A stretch of 64,000 nt of DNA from Amborella trichopoda (Eukaryota; Streptophyta; Magnoliopsida; Amborellales; Amborellaceae), in contig NW_006500178.1 of NCBI RefSeq assembly GCF_000471905.2, forward strand, positions 1,995,571-2,059,570, given 5' to 3'. The translations under genes were made by a program, and so were the position numbers. Shown here piece by piece: positions 22,617 to 35,162 of the stretch. Position 1 is the stretch's first letter. Every line of letters begins with the position of its first letter. The notes beneath the pieces were generated by a model, which was not told the DNA's origin, did no database searches, and saw only the letters and a program-made list of their open reading frames with translations.

Positions 22617-23262
22617 AGCCCACTTGTTTGCTTGCTAGAATTGCAGAGAATTATCTATTGAGAGGCTACAAAAATTGTATTGTAAAAATTAATTTGTATC
22701 GATTGGAGGGCCCTTGTTATAGAGCACCAAGAGCCTGCATATTTAGTGTATATTTGGTGTTGTGGTGGTTATATGCACCACCCAACAGCTATAAGTTACA
22801 TGCACTTGAAGCATTACATGCACCCCAACAATTAGAATTTACATGCACTTGATGGCTGTTGTTACAAACCTCCATGTCATCAATGGCTAGATGACCTTTG
22901 GATGTCCCACACCATCAATGGCTATATGACTGTTGGATCCCTTATGAGCTGGGCTCACAAAAAAATAACGAGCCCCGAGCTTGACCCGCACACGTGCTCG
23001 GGCGAGGGGCGCCTCATGCGAAGTGAAAAGTGCGACATCAAGTGCCCTTGTGCCCACGCTCTCGCCTTCGCACATGCATACATGCATGCGTGTACTCCCC
23101 ACATGCACCTTCTCTCTCTTTTGTATTTAGAGCATTGCATGGGAATACGATCTCTTAAATACATCTCAACACTCTCTCTTCTTCAATGAGGGACTCAAAC
23201 CCATTTTTTTTCTCTTTCTAAAAAGGCATTTTGGGAAAGTACAATAAAACCAAAGATGTTGT
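22143..23262 (-). repeat. 3' LTR of the copia element (left side)
   Basis: Matches 27745-28697 over nearly its whole length (ggattatttgttaggtgaaa … ggaaagtacaataaaaccaa). It is longer because a segment of about 155 bp at its left end is tandemly duplicated (units starting near 22131 and 22286). It also holds a (GA)n run at 22584-22614. Confidence 0.8.
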
Positions 23263-23811
23263 TTGTATAGGAAACATATTATTTGCATAACATGAAAGTA
23301 TCTTTCGATTTGAACTTTCACTTAGAGCGTACACTACAAAGTCTATCAACTACGATGGTAGGATATAGCTTTGAACCAGATTGCTTATCTAACAGACTGA
23401 TAGTATAACTCACAAAAAATATTCAACTCTAGTGTCTTTTGAGCTACCAGCACGTTTTGGGCCTTGTGCTTATATCCCAATTTCGTAAGTGCTCTAGCGA
23501 CGAGTACATTTCATAAGAAGCGGCCTCATTTCCACATTAATATAGGTAGTATGTCTATCAAGAGTGCCCATATATATAAAACACTTCGACTTATATATAT
23601 AGTCCATAGACAACATTAAGAGCATAGCTCATCCTATTAATATACAAGTCATCACTAGACTTATCTACCATATGGATTTTTTAAGAATGGGTGCTTACAA
23701 AAATTTTCTGTCTAGTGACCAAACTAATCATGCATACAATTTGTTTTTACCGCATTGAACCTAGAATTTTGAGGTTACAAAAGATTAAGTTGGGTTTCCA
23801 CTGTATATGAT
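23263..23811 (-). other. 3' untranslated part of the copia element
   Basis: Lies between the end of the RNase H region and the 3' LTR. No coding signal. Confidence 0.6.
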
Positions 23812-26800
23812 TACTTAATAGACTCTAGCCCCATTCGTATTGACATCTTACTAATATCATCCCTTGAAAGGCTTTTATTCAATTGATCAACCAAATTTTC
23901 CTTTGATCTTACTTATTCTACACTAATCACTTCATCCACAATTAACATTTTAATGGAGTTATGCCTTCTTGCAATATGTGCAGATTTTCCATTATATACA
24001 TCATTACAAGCTCTCAAAATAGGATATTGACTATCATACTATATTATTATTGCAGGTATTGGTTTTGACCATATGGGAATGTCATATAACAAATTCTTTA
24101 GTCATTCGACCTCTTTGCCGGCAGAGTCTAAAGCAATAACTTCATACTCCATAGTAGAGCGTGAAATACACGTTTGTTTATTTAACCCTCATAATATTAC
24201 ACCACTCGCTAATGTAAATATTCATCCGGATGTTGCTAGTGAATCTTAGATTTCATTATTCTAATTAGCACCACTATACCCTCCTAATACTCCGGGATAA
24301 CCCACATATTTTATGTCATAATTGATAATTCCTTTCAAGTACCTTAATACTCGAGATATAACATTTCAATGTTCTTTACTTGGGCAACTTGCATATCTAT
24401 TAAGTTTGTCAACCGTATATGCAATGTCAGACCTCGTGTTAGTCATTGCATACATTAAACTACCTATTACCCGAGTATATTCAAGTTGAGATATACATCT
24501 CTCATCATTTTTCTTTAACTTAATATGAAGATCTATAAGGGTAGAGACTGACTTACTATCAATATGCTTAAATTTATTAAGTATATTATCATGAGATTGA
24601 GTCAAGATTAAAATACTTTTTCTTTTTTCACTAATTTGATACCATGTATTATATTATCCTCTCCTAAATCATTCATATCAAAGTTTGATGCGAGAAACTT
24701 TTTAGTTTCTATCACAGTTTCTAGATTAGAACCAAAGATAAACATGTCATTTACATATAAACAAATAATTCATTTTCTTACTATACACATATTTATCAGC
24801 CTCATTTCTCTTAAAGCCATTTGACATAAACACAACGTCAAATGTCTTATACCATTGTTTAGGTGTTCGTTTTAGTCCATAAAAAGATTTAACTAATTTA
24901 CAAACTTTATTCTCATAACCTGGCATTACAAACCCTTCGAGTTGTTCCATATATATTTCTTCATCTAAGTCACCATTTAAGAAAGCAATTTTACATCCAT
25001 TTGATGTATGACTAGATGATAGGTAGAGGCTATTGCTAAGAGCAATCTAATAGTAGCAATTCATGCCACGGGTGTATATGTGTCAACATAATCAATACAT
25101 TCTTTTTGTTTAAAACATTTAGCAACTAATCTTGTTTTATATTTATTAATAGAACCATTAGAATTCATGTTTCTTTAAAAATCTATTTACAACCAATGGG
25201 TTTAGAACTTGGTGGAAGATCTACTAATTTCCATATTTTATTAGCTATAATGGAATCCATATAATTCTTAATAGCTTCTCTTAAAAAAAGTGCATCTTGA
25301 TATGCCAAAGCTTCATTTAGAGATGTAGGGTCTTCCTCCACATTTGAGACTATATGTAATGAATTCCAAATTTTATTTTGATTAGCCTCAACAAGATAAA
25401 AAATTAGATCCAAAGTTATAAGATGGATTTCCTCTAATTCTCTTACTTCTTCTTGGTTTTATTATTTTAGCATCATTCTTATCTACATGTTCTTCATAAA
25501 CATTATGACCATTTTCATGATTATTTTCATTTTGCATACTACTTGATTCATTCACTTCACTTTTACAAGTGAGATTTCCAAAAATTCAGCATCTCTAGAT
25601 TCCAAAAATGTGTTAGAATTTATATCCAAAAATATATAAGCTTTACTATTATGAGCATATCCCACAAAAACACATTTAGATGTTCTAGGACCCAATTTAG
25701 TTCTTTTAGAATATGGAAGTCTAACATATGCAAGACAACTTCATACTTTGAAAAAATTCAAAGAAGATTTTTTATCAAACCAAAGCTCATAAAGGGTCTT
25801 ATCACTCTTTTTATATGGAATTCTATTCAAAATAAAGCATGCGGATAATAAAGCTTCATCCTACAAATTTAATGGCAAAGAACAAGAAATAAGCATTGCA
25901 TTTACCATTCCAACGATAGTTCTATTTTTCCTTTCTGCTAGTCTATTTTGTTGAGGGGTATAAAGAGCAGTTACTTGATGAATAATGTCATTATTTTCAC
26001 AAAATTTATTAAACTCATTTGATAAATATTGTCCTCCTCTATCATTAATTTTGATTTCCTTACTAAGTTGATTTTTAACTTCCGTTTTGAAAACTTTAAA
26101 TTTTTCAAAAGCCTCATGTTTATGTCATAGCAAATAAACATAAGAAAATCTAGAAAAATCATGAATAAAGGTAATGAAATATCTTTTACCACCTCTAGTT
26201 CGAACATTATTTAAATCACATCAATCACTATATATAAGTCTTAACAATTCACTATTTTTTTCAATTGAAAGAATTGGTTTTCTTGTAATTTTAACGTGTA
26301 CAAATACTTCACATTTTCCTTTAGTTAATTCATCACAAATAGAAATCAATCCTAGTTTAACCAAAGATTTAATAGAAGCATAATTAACATATCATAATCT
26401 ATCATGCCATACATTACAAGAAGTCACAGATAAGCAAAAGACTTATTCATTTCATTAACAAAATCAAATTTACACATCTCATCGCATGAGTATCCCTTGC
26501 CAACAAATACGCCATTGTTGGTCAAGATGAGTTTGTCAGACCTAGTGACTATTTTAAAGCCCTTTTTGGTCAAGATATATCATGAAACAAGGTTATTTCT
26601 CATGTCCGATACATAGTACACATTTTCTAAGGTGAGTATTTTACTCGAACTAAAATTTAATTCCACCGTACCCTTTCCAAACATATTTGCCATATCTTGG
26701 GTTCCAAATTGAATTGAATTACCATCACCTACTGGTTCAAAAGTCTTAAATATATCTCGATTATTAGACACATGAATGGTAGCGCCGGTATCGACCCACC

Positions 26801-27744
26801 ATCTAATGTTTTTATCTATCATATTTACTTTGGTGACTATTGTTACAAAAATTTTCTTCAGTGGCCAAGTTCACTTGGTCCCTGAGTCTTTTGAGCCATT
26901 TCCGGTATCGGCACTCCCTTGAATAATGTATCGGTTTTCCCCATACATAACAAGTGGCTTTCTTTTTTATTTTTGTTGGCAATAGACTTTTGGTCCATAT
27001 AATTTTCATTATGGACCTTAGAAAAGAAAGACTTCTTGTTATATGGAGCACTTGATTTTTGCTCAACAATGTTTTCCTTAGAGCGAAAATTAATTGAGTC
27101 ATATTTTTTTTTCCGTAAGTCTATTTTCTTTTTCAATTCGAAGAGATCTTTACAGTTGAACCAAATCAAGTTCAACTTTCTTGTGTTTCATCTTCTTTTG
27201 GTACTCTCACCAAGATGGGGGTAACATATGAATTATTGAGCATACTAGGAAATATTCATCCAAAGAAATACCATAATCTTTAAGTTCATTGCCTATAAGT
27301 TACAACTCATCTACTTGAGAGAGTATAAGATTGCTTTCAATGAATTTAAAATCTAAAAAGTTAGATATCATAAATCTTTTATTACCAGACTCTTCCCTAA
27401 GGTACTTGGTTTTAAGTAGTTTCCAAAGCTCTCTCGTCGACATCTCATAAATTGAGTCCACCAAGCCAAATAGGATATGATCCAAGCATATATAGTCATC
27501 CTCCATCCATCTCTTGTATGATTGAGTTTGCTCGTCGGTGGAGTCATTTGATGGTGGTGGTGGTGCAGGCATTGACTCGGTGACTATGTAAGCCACTTTG
27601 AGAGTGGTAAGCAAAAAGAGAACATTTTGCTGTCATCTCTTGAAATTTAGCATGTTGAAGCGTTAGAGTTAAGGAAAATCGTGAATCATGGTCTTTAAAG
27701 AAGTCATGGCAGTCTTATTTCTTTCACCCATAAAATATCATCTT

Positions 27745-28697
27745 GAATTATTGGATTATTTGTTGGGTGAAATGAGGGCATAAAATGGTACGATTTACAA
27801 AAATGGATGTCAAACTCTTCTTGTTTTCGGGCACGCAAGAGCGCTATCTTAAGACGATATTTATTCCCCTTCGATATAGTATTTGACCTGCATAAGAAGG
27901 GCAATTTGTTCTCAGGATACAAGAAAACAAAAAGGTTTATTATTATGTTCCTAAGCTCTATGCACTAGAGCTGGGAACCCACACATGAGACACTAGAGTC
28001 TTATTGTACTAAAGAGAAAAAGAGACAAAATCGAGTAGAGAGAGAGAGAGTTAGCCCACTGATTTGCTTGCTGGAATTGCAGAGAATAGTTCATTGAGAG
28101 GCTAAAAAAAATTTGTTGTAAAAACTAACTTGTCTGGGTAGGAGGACCATTGTTATAGAGCACCAAGATGTTGCCCATTTAGTATTGTGGTGGTTACATG
28201 CACCACCCAACAGTTACAAGTTATAGGCACCTTAATAGCTACAAGTTACATGCACTTGAAGGGATACATGCACCCCAACAGTCATTTCATCAATGGATGA
28301 CTGTTGGATGTCCCACACGAATCAATAGCTACATGACCATTAGATCCTTCTACGAGCTGAGCTCACAAAAAGATAATGAGCCACGATCCCAACCCATACA
28401 TGTGCTCGGCCGAGGGGTTCCTCATGCAAATGTGCGAAGTGCAAAGTGCGCCATCAAACGCGCTTACGCCCATGCCCTCGCCATTGCACATGCACACGCG
28501 CGTGCGCATATGAGTCACATGCTGCTCTGCACATGCTCATTCTATCTCATTTGTACTTAGAGTATATTGTATGAGAATGCGTACTCTTAAATACAAATCA
28601 ACAAACTCTCTCCTATTTAATGTGGGACTCAAACCCACTTCTTTCTCTCTCTCTAAAAGCATTTTAGGAAAGTACAATAAAACCAAAGATGTTTTGA
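27745..28697 (-). repeat. 5' LTR of the copia element (right side)
   Basis: Direct repeat of 22143-23262 without the 155-bp duplication. The GC-rich part near 28430-28510 is read in other frames as short open frames, which are not genes. Confidence 0.8.
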
Positions 28698-28829
28698 AAT
28701 ACACTCAGGCGTTTTTCAAACCAAAAAATACTAACAAACCATATCAAAGAAGAGCTTTATCTGGTGAGTAGTAGAAAGTGTGTTTCTATTTTATTTTGTT
28801 TTGGGTATAGTTTGTTCAAGGTATGAACT

Positions 28830-29510
28830 TTAAACAACCAAAGTAAGACGCACAATTAAAATTTGTTCAAAGATGCAGTTTTAGTGTTGAAAACCCTAAC
28901 TATGACTTATAAATCTACTTTCACCTCTAATTATTAAATGGAAAATTGTTTCATGCGGCCTGGACTGCATGACTACATATGCGGTCCAAAAAGTGTAAAT
29001 TATCCGTCTTAAAGATGGATAAAAGTAGGTGTTTCATCTAAAAACAATGGAAACTAACAATCCAAATATTTTCTTACTAGAATTATTATTTATAGTTTTT
29101 TAATTTATTTTTTTTTCATATTCATGATTTCCATTTTAGATATTACATGTCCTTAAAAACTAAGTCCAAACATCCATCTCAAAAATAGATTTATTAATAG
29201 GCCCACATTTCTATATATGCGGGCTTGGCCGCATAGAAACCGAATCCTTATTAAATTTCAATATCTGAAAATGGTGTAGATCAAGCAAATCCACAAACAC
29301 TTAAAATTTTTGAAAATGGATGGTCTAGATATGTTTTACAAGACGCATTATTTTTAGGACTTGATTATTTTTATAGGTATCCGTACATCTAAGTTGAGAA
29401 GAGCAATTGGAAGTTTTTTTGACGTAACCTTTGGGTTGGGTTTGAAACAACCTTTGGGGTGGATTTTTAGGTGTACCTTACCTCAATAGTACAAGGATAA
29501 CACCTTATAT
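28830..29510 (-). repeat. MITE family A copy interrupted by a family C MITE
   Basis: Reverse-oriented family A text (gttgaaaaccctaac; later ggtgtagatcaagcaaatc, ggatggtctagatatg, aggtgtaccttacctcaa) is split by the family C element at 28937-29247. Confidence 0.65.
28937..29247. mobile_element. MITE family C, near complete
   Basis: Ends gtttcatgcggcc and ggccgcatagaaac are inverted repeats, followed inward by acatatgcgg / atatatgcggg. It contains the family's internal ccgtcttaaagatggat palindrome and catctcaaaaatagat. Inserted in family A. Confidence 0.75.
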
Positions 29511-30003
29511 ATGTTGGAAATAAAAGGGGTGGAAAGGGGCAAAATAAAGGAAATAAAAAAGCAAAAGATATTCTAATATATCTGATTCCAGGCATGACAT
29601 GTCGTTTCTCTAGATAATATTTTCCTCTTACTCATAGAAATTAGTGTGCATCTAAGTTACATCTAGGCAATTTGTCTTTGGGGTATATTAAGAGAATTGG
29701 GAAACTATTTTATCAATATAAATGCATAAGCATTGCAAGATCTAAAGCATCAAAGATGCGTTCTTTCTAGAGAAATAAAGTTGTAATAGAAAATAGTTAG
29801 AAAATTCATATGACTTCTCTATATCAATATATAAAGAAACAAACTCCTATATATAGAGAGATAAAGTGCCCTTTCACTATGATGCATGATCTTTAAAGTC
29901 AACTAGCAAAGTCACCACCATATCGCATGTGTGATCCAAAATCACATGGCTGTCTTATTGGGTTCCAATAAAATAATGTCAAACAAGCAACGGAGCACAC
30001 CAG
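29511..30003. other. No gene seen
   Basis: AT-rich, no recognisable repeat ends or coding signal. Confidence 0.35.
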
Positions 30004-30051
30004 CCCACCGGAAGACACACTTGCAGTGTGTGGTGTGTCTTCACCGGTGGG
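30004..30051. repeat. Strong short hairpin
   Basis: The arm cccaccggaagacacac pairs with gtgtgtcttcaccggtggg apart from a 2-base bulge, around a loop of about 12 bases that itself repeats gtgtg. Unusually GC-rich for this region. Confidence 0.8.
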
Positions 30052-30179
30052 GCACTATTCATCGAAGTGCACCTAACTGCTGGAGCATCAAAGTACTAGA
30101 AGTTCTATAGACACCAATCCACCAGTCACACATCTACTAGAGGAGCACAATTACTGAAGCGGACCAATCAATCGGATTC

Positions 30180-30480
30180 TACAGTGCACTCGGAATGCCC
30201 ATGGACACCAACCCATTGGAGAGCATATATGCCCACAACCACCAAATCTACCGGAGTATTATCTACCAGGGGAGGAAATCAACCATACGAAGTACAAAGT
30301 ACGTCATCAAGTGCTCAAACACCCCTGCCCCTCCCTTGCCCTTGCCCTTGCATACATGCGCGTGTGTCGCATAGGCTTTTCCTCTATTTGGTTCTTAAAA
30401 TACAAGTGAAGATGATTTCAATATTTTTAAACAAGATTTCCCGCTTCTACATCTTCAATGTAGAATAAATAACCCAACAC
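30180..30480. repeat. Relic related to the copia LTR
   Basis: The text from cgaagtacaaagtacgtca through cccttgcatacatgcgcgtg to the aaatacaagtgaa and aataacccaacacttc end follows the corresponding part of the LTRs at 22.1 and 27.7 kb, with much divergence. Old solo fragment. Confidence 0.5.
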
Positions 30481-30505
30481 TTCTTTCTCTACACATAAAA
30501 AAAAA

Positions 30506-31007
30506 GGGCAAGCTTTCTATGCTTCCCCTACAATATAAAACATATATACTTCGCCTTATCCAACCGTCCATTTTGAATGGAGGGCTAAGATTGGCCGAAT
30601 CACAATGTCACGTCTCTACACTATTTTTTTTTTAATTATTTGTCTATAAACTAAATTTTGGACGTCCAATCCTTTATTAAACTTGCACCAGTAAAAAATA
30701 TAATAAAAATATTTTTAATAAAATAAAATGACCAAAATACCCCTTAAAATTCAAGGGGTACTTTGGTCATTATATTTTATCAAAAAATTATTTTCAATAT
30801 TTTTTATAGGTGCACTCCAATGAGAATATGGTATGTACCAAATTTCATATTCATACAATTTGTATAAAAAAAAACTAAAAATAAAATACTTTAAGATGTT
30901 GGATCTAAGATCAAACGGTGAGTGGCAATCTTGATCAAAATTGGATGGTTGGATGGTAAGGGAAGCATAGATCTTTGATGCTGTAGGGGAAATATAGAAA
31001 TCTTTCC
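30506..31007 (+). mobile_element. MITE family B, complete copy
   Basis: Ends gggcaagctttctatgcttc and, inverted, ggaaagatttctatatttcc. 502 bp. At the centre taaaatgaccaaaatacccc and ggggtactttggtcatta form a second inverted repeat, so the element can fold twice. The flanks are A-rich, so a 9-bp target duplication cannot be judged. Confidence 0.75.
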
Positions 31008-31184
31008 AAAGACAAAAATATAATTTTCAAAGCCTTACACTTTTCAAAATATTATGGAACAAGAGTTATTATTTTGAAATAATAAGATATTTTTTTTAGT
31101 AAAAAAATATGACAATATAAACCTTTTCCTTTAGCTTTTTAACAAAGTCAATCGACAATTTAATCTACAGTTTTTATGTAAGGA

Positions 31185-31260
31185 AAAAGTTTTTTTTATG
31201 TTTCTAAGTTAACATCGTAGACACACAAAGCATCCATCTTAAAGATGGATTAAAAAGAAG
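31185..31260. repeat. Left part of a family C MITE, split by a tandem array
   Basis: Carries gcatccatcttaaagatgga. Family C-like text resumes after the array at 33215 (ctatctaaaattattct). Confidence 0.5.
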
Positions 31261-33215
31261 AGTACTGATCCTATGAGACCCTCCCACAATCATGTGAGTA
31301 GAACCCCAAATGATCACCATCAAATTTGGCACAGATCTCTAGAAAAATTAAGTCCCACACCCATGTGATAACATTTCTAAATATCTGTGTCAAATTTAAT
31401 AGTAACTCTTTGGGGTCCTACTCACATGGGTGTGGGAGGGTGTCATAGTGTTATTTCTCTAAAAAGAAGAGAAATGATCCTATGAGACCCTCCCACACCC
31501 ATATGAGTAGGACCCCAAATGATCACTATCAAATTTGGTACATATCTCTAGAAAAGTTAAGTCTCACACTTATGTGATAACTTTTCTAGAGATCTGTACC
31601 AAATTTAATGGTGATCTTTTGGAGTCCTACTTACATGGGTGTGGGAGGATCTCATAGTGTCATTTTCCAAAAAAAAAGAATAATGATTCTGTGAGACCCT
31701 CCTACACCCATGTGAGTAGGACTCCAAATGATCATCATCCAAGCATAGATCTCTAGAAAAGTCAAGTCCCACACCCATGTGATAACTTTTCTATAGATAT
31801 GTGCCAAATATAATTGTGATCCTTTGGGGTGTGGGAGGGTCTCATAGTGTCATTTTTTTAAAAAGCAGGGTAATGAACCTATGAGATCCTCCCACACCCA
31901 TGTGAGTATGACTCCAAATGATCACCATCAAATTTGGCACAGATCTCTAAAAAAGTCAAGTTTTACATTGTGCTAACTTTCTAGAGATTTGTGCCAAATT
32001 TAATGTGATCCATTGGGGTCCTACTCAGATAGGTGTAAGATGGTCTCATAGTGTCATTTCCCTAAAAAGAAGAGTAATGATCCTATGAAACCCTCCTACA
32101 CCCATATGAGTAGGACTCCAAATGATCACCATCAAATTTGACACAGATCTATAGAAAAGTCAAGCCCCACACCCATGTGATAATTTTTTTAGAGATCTGT
32201 GTCAAATTTAATGGTAATCCTTTGAGGTGTAAGAGGGTCTCATAGTGTCATTTCTCTAAAAAGAAGATTAATGATCCTATGAGACCCTCCTACACCCATG
32301 TGAGTAGGACCCCAAATGATCACCATCAAATTTGGCACAGATCTCTAGAAAAGTCAAGTTCCATACCCATGTGATAACTTTTTAGATATATGTATCAAAT
32401 TTAATGGTGATCCTTCGGGATCCTACTCAAATGGGTGTGGGAGGGTCTCATAGTGTCATTTCTCTAAAAGAAGAGTAATGATATTATGAGACACTCCCAC
32501 ACCCATGTGAGTAGAACCCCAAATGATCACTATCAAATTTGGCACAGATCATTAGAAAAGTCAAGTCTCACACCGACATGATAACTTTTCTGGCAATCTG
32601 TTCTAAATTTAATGGTGATCCTTTGGGTCCTACTCACATGGGTGTGGGAGGGTCTCATAGTGTTATTTTTCTAAAAAGAAGAGTAATGATCCTATGAGAC
32701 CCTCCTAGACCCATGTGAGTAGGACCTCAAATGATTACTATCAAATTTGACACAGATCTTTAGAAAAGTCAAGTCTCACACCCATGTAATAATTTTACTA
32801 GAGATCTGCGCTAAATTTTATGGTGATCCTTTGGGGTCCTACTCACATGGGTATGGGAGGGTCTCATAGTATCATTTTCCTAAAAAACAGAGTAGTGATC
32901 CTATGAGACCCTCTCACACCCATGTGAGTAGGACCCTAATTGGTTACCATCAAATTTGGCACAGATCTCTAGAAAAGTCTGACACCCATGTGATAACTTT
33001 TTTAAAGCTCTGTACTAATTAATGGTGATCTTTTGGTGTCCTACTCATATAGATGTGGGAGGGTGTCATAGTGTCAGTTCTCTGAAAAAAAGAGTAATGA
33101 TCATATGAGACCCTCCCACACCCATGTGAGGAGGACTCCAAATGATTACCATCAAATTTGGCATAGATCTCTAAACGGTCTCATAATGTCATTTTTCTAT
33201 GAGACCCTCCCATCA
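31261..33215. repeat. Tandem array of about 9.5 palindromic units of about 205 bp
   Basis: Units begin (tgatcctatgagaccctcc) near 31266, 31475, 31685, 31874, 32078, 32272, 32479, 32687, 32896 and 33098, giving periods of 189-210 bp. Within each unit the first ~80 bases (tgagaccctcccacaccc … gatctctagaaaagt) are the inverted complement of the last ~80 (aacttttctagagatctg … gggtgtgggagggtctca), around a loop of about 20 bases that again contains cacacccatgtg. The last unit is truncated. Non-coding. Confidence 0.95.
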
Positions 33216-33570
33216 AAAAAATAAAATTTACTATCTAAAATTATTCTATCAAAAATATGAATTTTTAATTTTAAATATTAAAAATAATATGTAAAGAAAA
33301 GTGCATTGTACGTTTTTTAGTTAGCATTACACAAAGCATCCATCTTAAAAATAGATTAAAAAAAATAATGGTCCCACCAAAAGAAAAAAACTAGCTGCCT
33401 AAAATTATTCTCAAAAAACATTATTTTTACATATTAATGATGTCCATATTCGAGATTATATGTTTCTAAAAAATAAATTTAAAATCCATCTAAAAATAGA
33501 CCATAAAGAGAGGACACACATCTATACATGATGACTCGGTGGACTCATATAAACGGTCTCCTTATATAGG
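33216..33570. repeat. Family C MITE sequence after the array
   Basis: First the remainder of the interrupted copy, then a second copy with gcatccatcttaaaaataga, attatatgtttctaaaaaat and a GC-richer end ggtggactcatataaacgg. Confidence 0.5.
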
Positions 33571-34129
33571 CATCTGCTTTTAATCTTAAAAATGAATTTA
33601 TTCTCTATTATAGGATTTCACGTTACTTCAACAATATAAGGTTGTAATCTTATATAAACTTTTTTTTTAATAAAAACACCTAACATCAAGAGTATGGGTA
33701 GTCAGAGAAATTTCCCATTAAATTAAGGTGTGAACTGTTTCATTTATCTTTCTTGGCACGGCAAGCTGTCTATTCCCTTGTTCTCAATTTATTTTAAAAA
33801 GTTACCAAAAAAATCATAAAATAGTCAAATCAAATCAAATCAGTCTATTACTTATTACAAAAAATTTCTCTCTTAACATGCTTGTCAAAAAGCATAAATA
33901 GTCTCCATTTTAAGTTTAAAATCTTAAATAAATAGGTGCATAATTTGGCCGACTTAAGTTACTTCAGTCAAATGACCAAATTACTTCTGGTACCTCTTTT
34001 TCATAAGAAGGAATTTGTTCTAGCATTGAAACTTAGAACAAGTGGGTGTAGTTTATAATTTTGCTCTGCTTAAATTACCTGAGCCAAAAGATGTAAATAT
34101 TAAGGTTTCTTCTAAGTTCTAAACCCATT
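33571..34129. other. No gene seen
   Basis: AT-rich non-coding sequence. Confidence 0.4.
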
Positions 34130-34268
34130 ACAAGACACTTTAGTAAATATAAACTTGCTCAAGGGTTGGAATACTACAAGATACTTTAGTAAATATAAAC
34201 TTGCTCAAGGGTTGGAATACTACAAGATACTTTAGTAAATATAAACTTGCTCAAGGGTTGGAATATTT
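34130..34268. repeat. 46-bp unit repeated three times
   Basis: Three almost identical copies of a unit containing tagtaaatataaacttgctc, at 34141, 34187 and 34233. Their near identity suggests recent amplification. Confidence 0.95.
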
Positions 34269-34439
34269 AGGTCATTTCATGCAAATGAATCAAGTGATTT
34301 AAATTACCAAAACACTCCTTGTTTGAGTTCAACATTAAGAATAGTGACAATTTGGGTACCTTTGTAGCTAAGTAGTTAAGAAGGTACCTATGCGAAATAT
34401 TTCCAAAAAGTGTCTACTTTAGTTGGTTTGAACTTTGAA

Positions 34440-34765
34440 CACATTCATTTGTATTGAACTGTTGAAATAAGCCACATCTAAAAAATCCATCAAAAAAGAG
34501 TATTTCAAAGCTGAGAAACTCTCAAATTGATCATCTCAGCCTCAATATGTATGGATATGAAAAGAGAAAAAAATATTTAAAATCATGAAAATAGTGCAAC
34601 TTGCTGCATATTGTCCCCACTGTCCATTTCAGAATTTTTAATTGTTTTTTGCGAGATCTACCTCATTTTTGGAGCTTTAGATTTTATAATTAAAGATGAC
34701 AATAAATTTTCAATATTGAAACTGCATATTTCAACCTAGCTTAGTGGTGCGGTTTACTTTTGCAC
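34440..34765 (+). repeat. MITE family A copy
   Basis: Core text ctcaaattgatcatctcagc, gtgcaacttgctgcatattg and gagatctacctcat is present. The ends are worn. Confidence 0.55.
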
Positions 34766-35160
34766 AAAGCTCACCCTTTTATCTATATTTTCTATATTTC
34801 CATTACAACATGCACACGTACACGTCATGCATGGAGGCCCATGAGGTTTGACATATTGGACGGTTTACTCTCTCTTGTTTCATATTGACTCTAATCGTCT
34901 TGCACCATGTGGTTATGAAATGATCCAAACCGTTCACTCAAGACACATCGATAACTTTTGCAAAATATGGGTGCCAACAAAATCAGCTACTAGTGCCATA
35001 TGGGCCTTGTAGGTGTGGATAAATTCGCCAACTTTCGTACACCACTCGATACCATCAAATACGTTACAAATAATTCATATTGTTTGAGAGGAATGTTTGA
35101 GGCCAAAACTCTTTAGGAAACAAACAATCTACATTTTGGGAAATTTGAACCCTTTTTAAA
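34766..35160. other. No gene seen
   Basis: Mixed-composition non-coding sequence between two family A copies. Confidence 0.35.
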
Positions 35161-35162
35161 GG

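Larger units (their letters stand above)
22143..28697 (-). mobile_element. Ty1/copia retrotransposon, near full-length, inactive
   Basis: Two long direct repeats (22143-23262 and 27745-28697) flank a minus-strand gag-pol. Gag lies near 27300-27640 (LTTLKVAYIVTE, CxxC-type zinc-knuckle wording near 26900), protease near 26580-26822 (WWVDTGATIHVSN), then integrase, reverse transcriptase at 24747-25413 (PKQWYKTFD, VNDMFIFG) and RNase H at 23880-24605 (ISQLEYTRVIGSLMYA). The order is that of Ty1/copia. Its frame is interrupted in roughly half a dozen or more places and the LTRs differ at many positions and by indels, so it is old and dead. The ends are approximate. Confidence 0.88.

Noticed and set aside
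22628-23189. Several overlapping frames on both strands
   Set aside because: They lie in the copia LTR, which is non-coding. The frames reflect its GC-rich part.
28198-28771. Frames of 120 and 66 codons
   Set aside because: Inside the other copia LTR. Same explanation.
31261-33215. CRISPR-like appearance of regular repeats
   Set aside because: Units are about 205 bp, palindromic and contiguous, with no unique spacers, and the window is eukaryotic.
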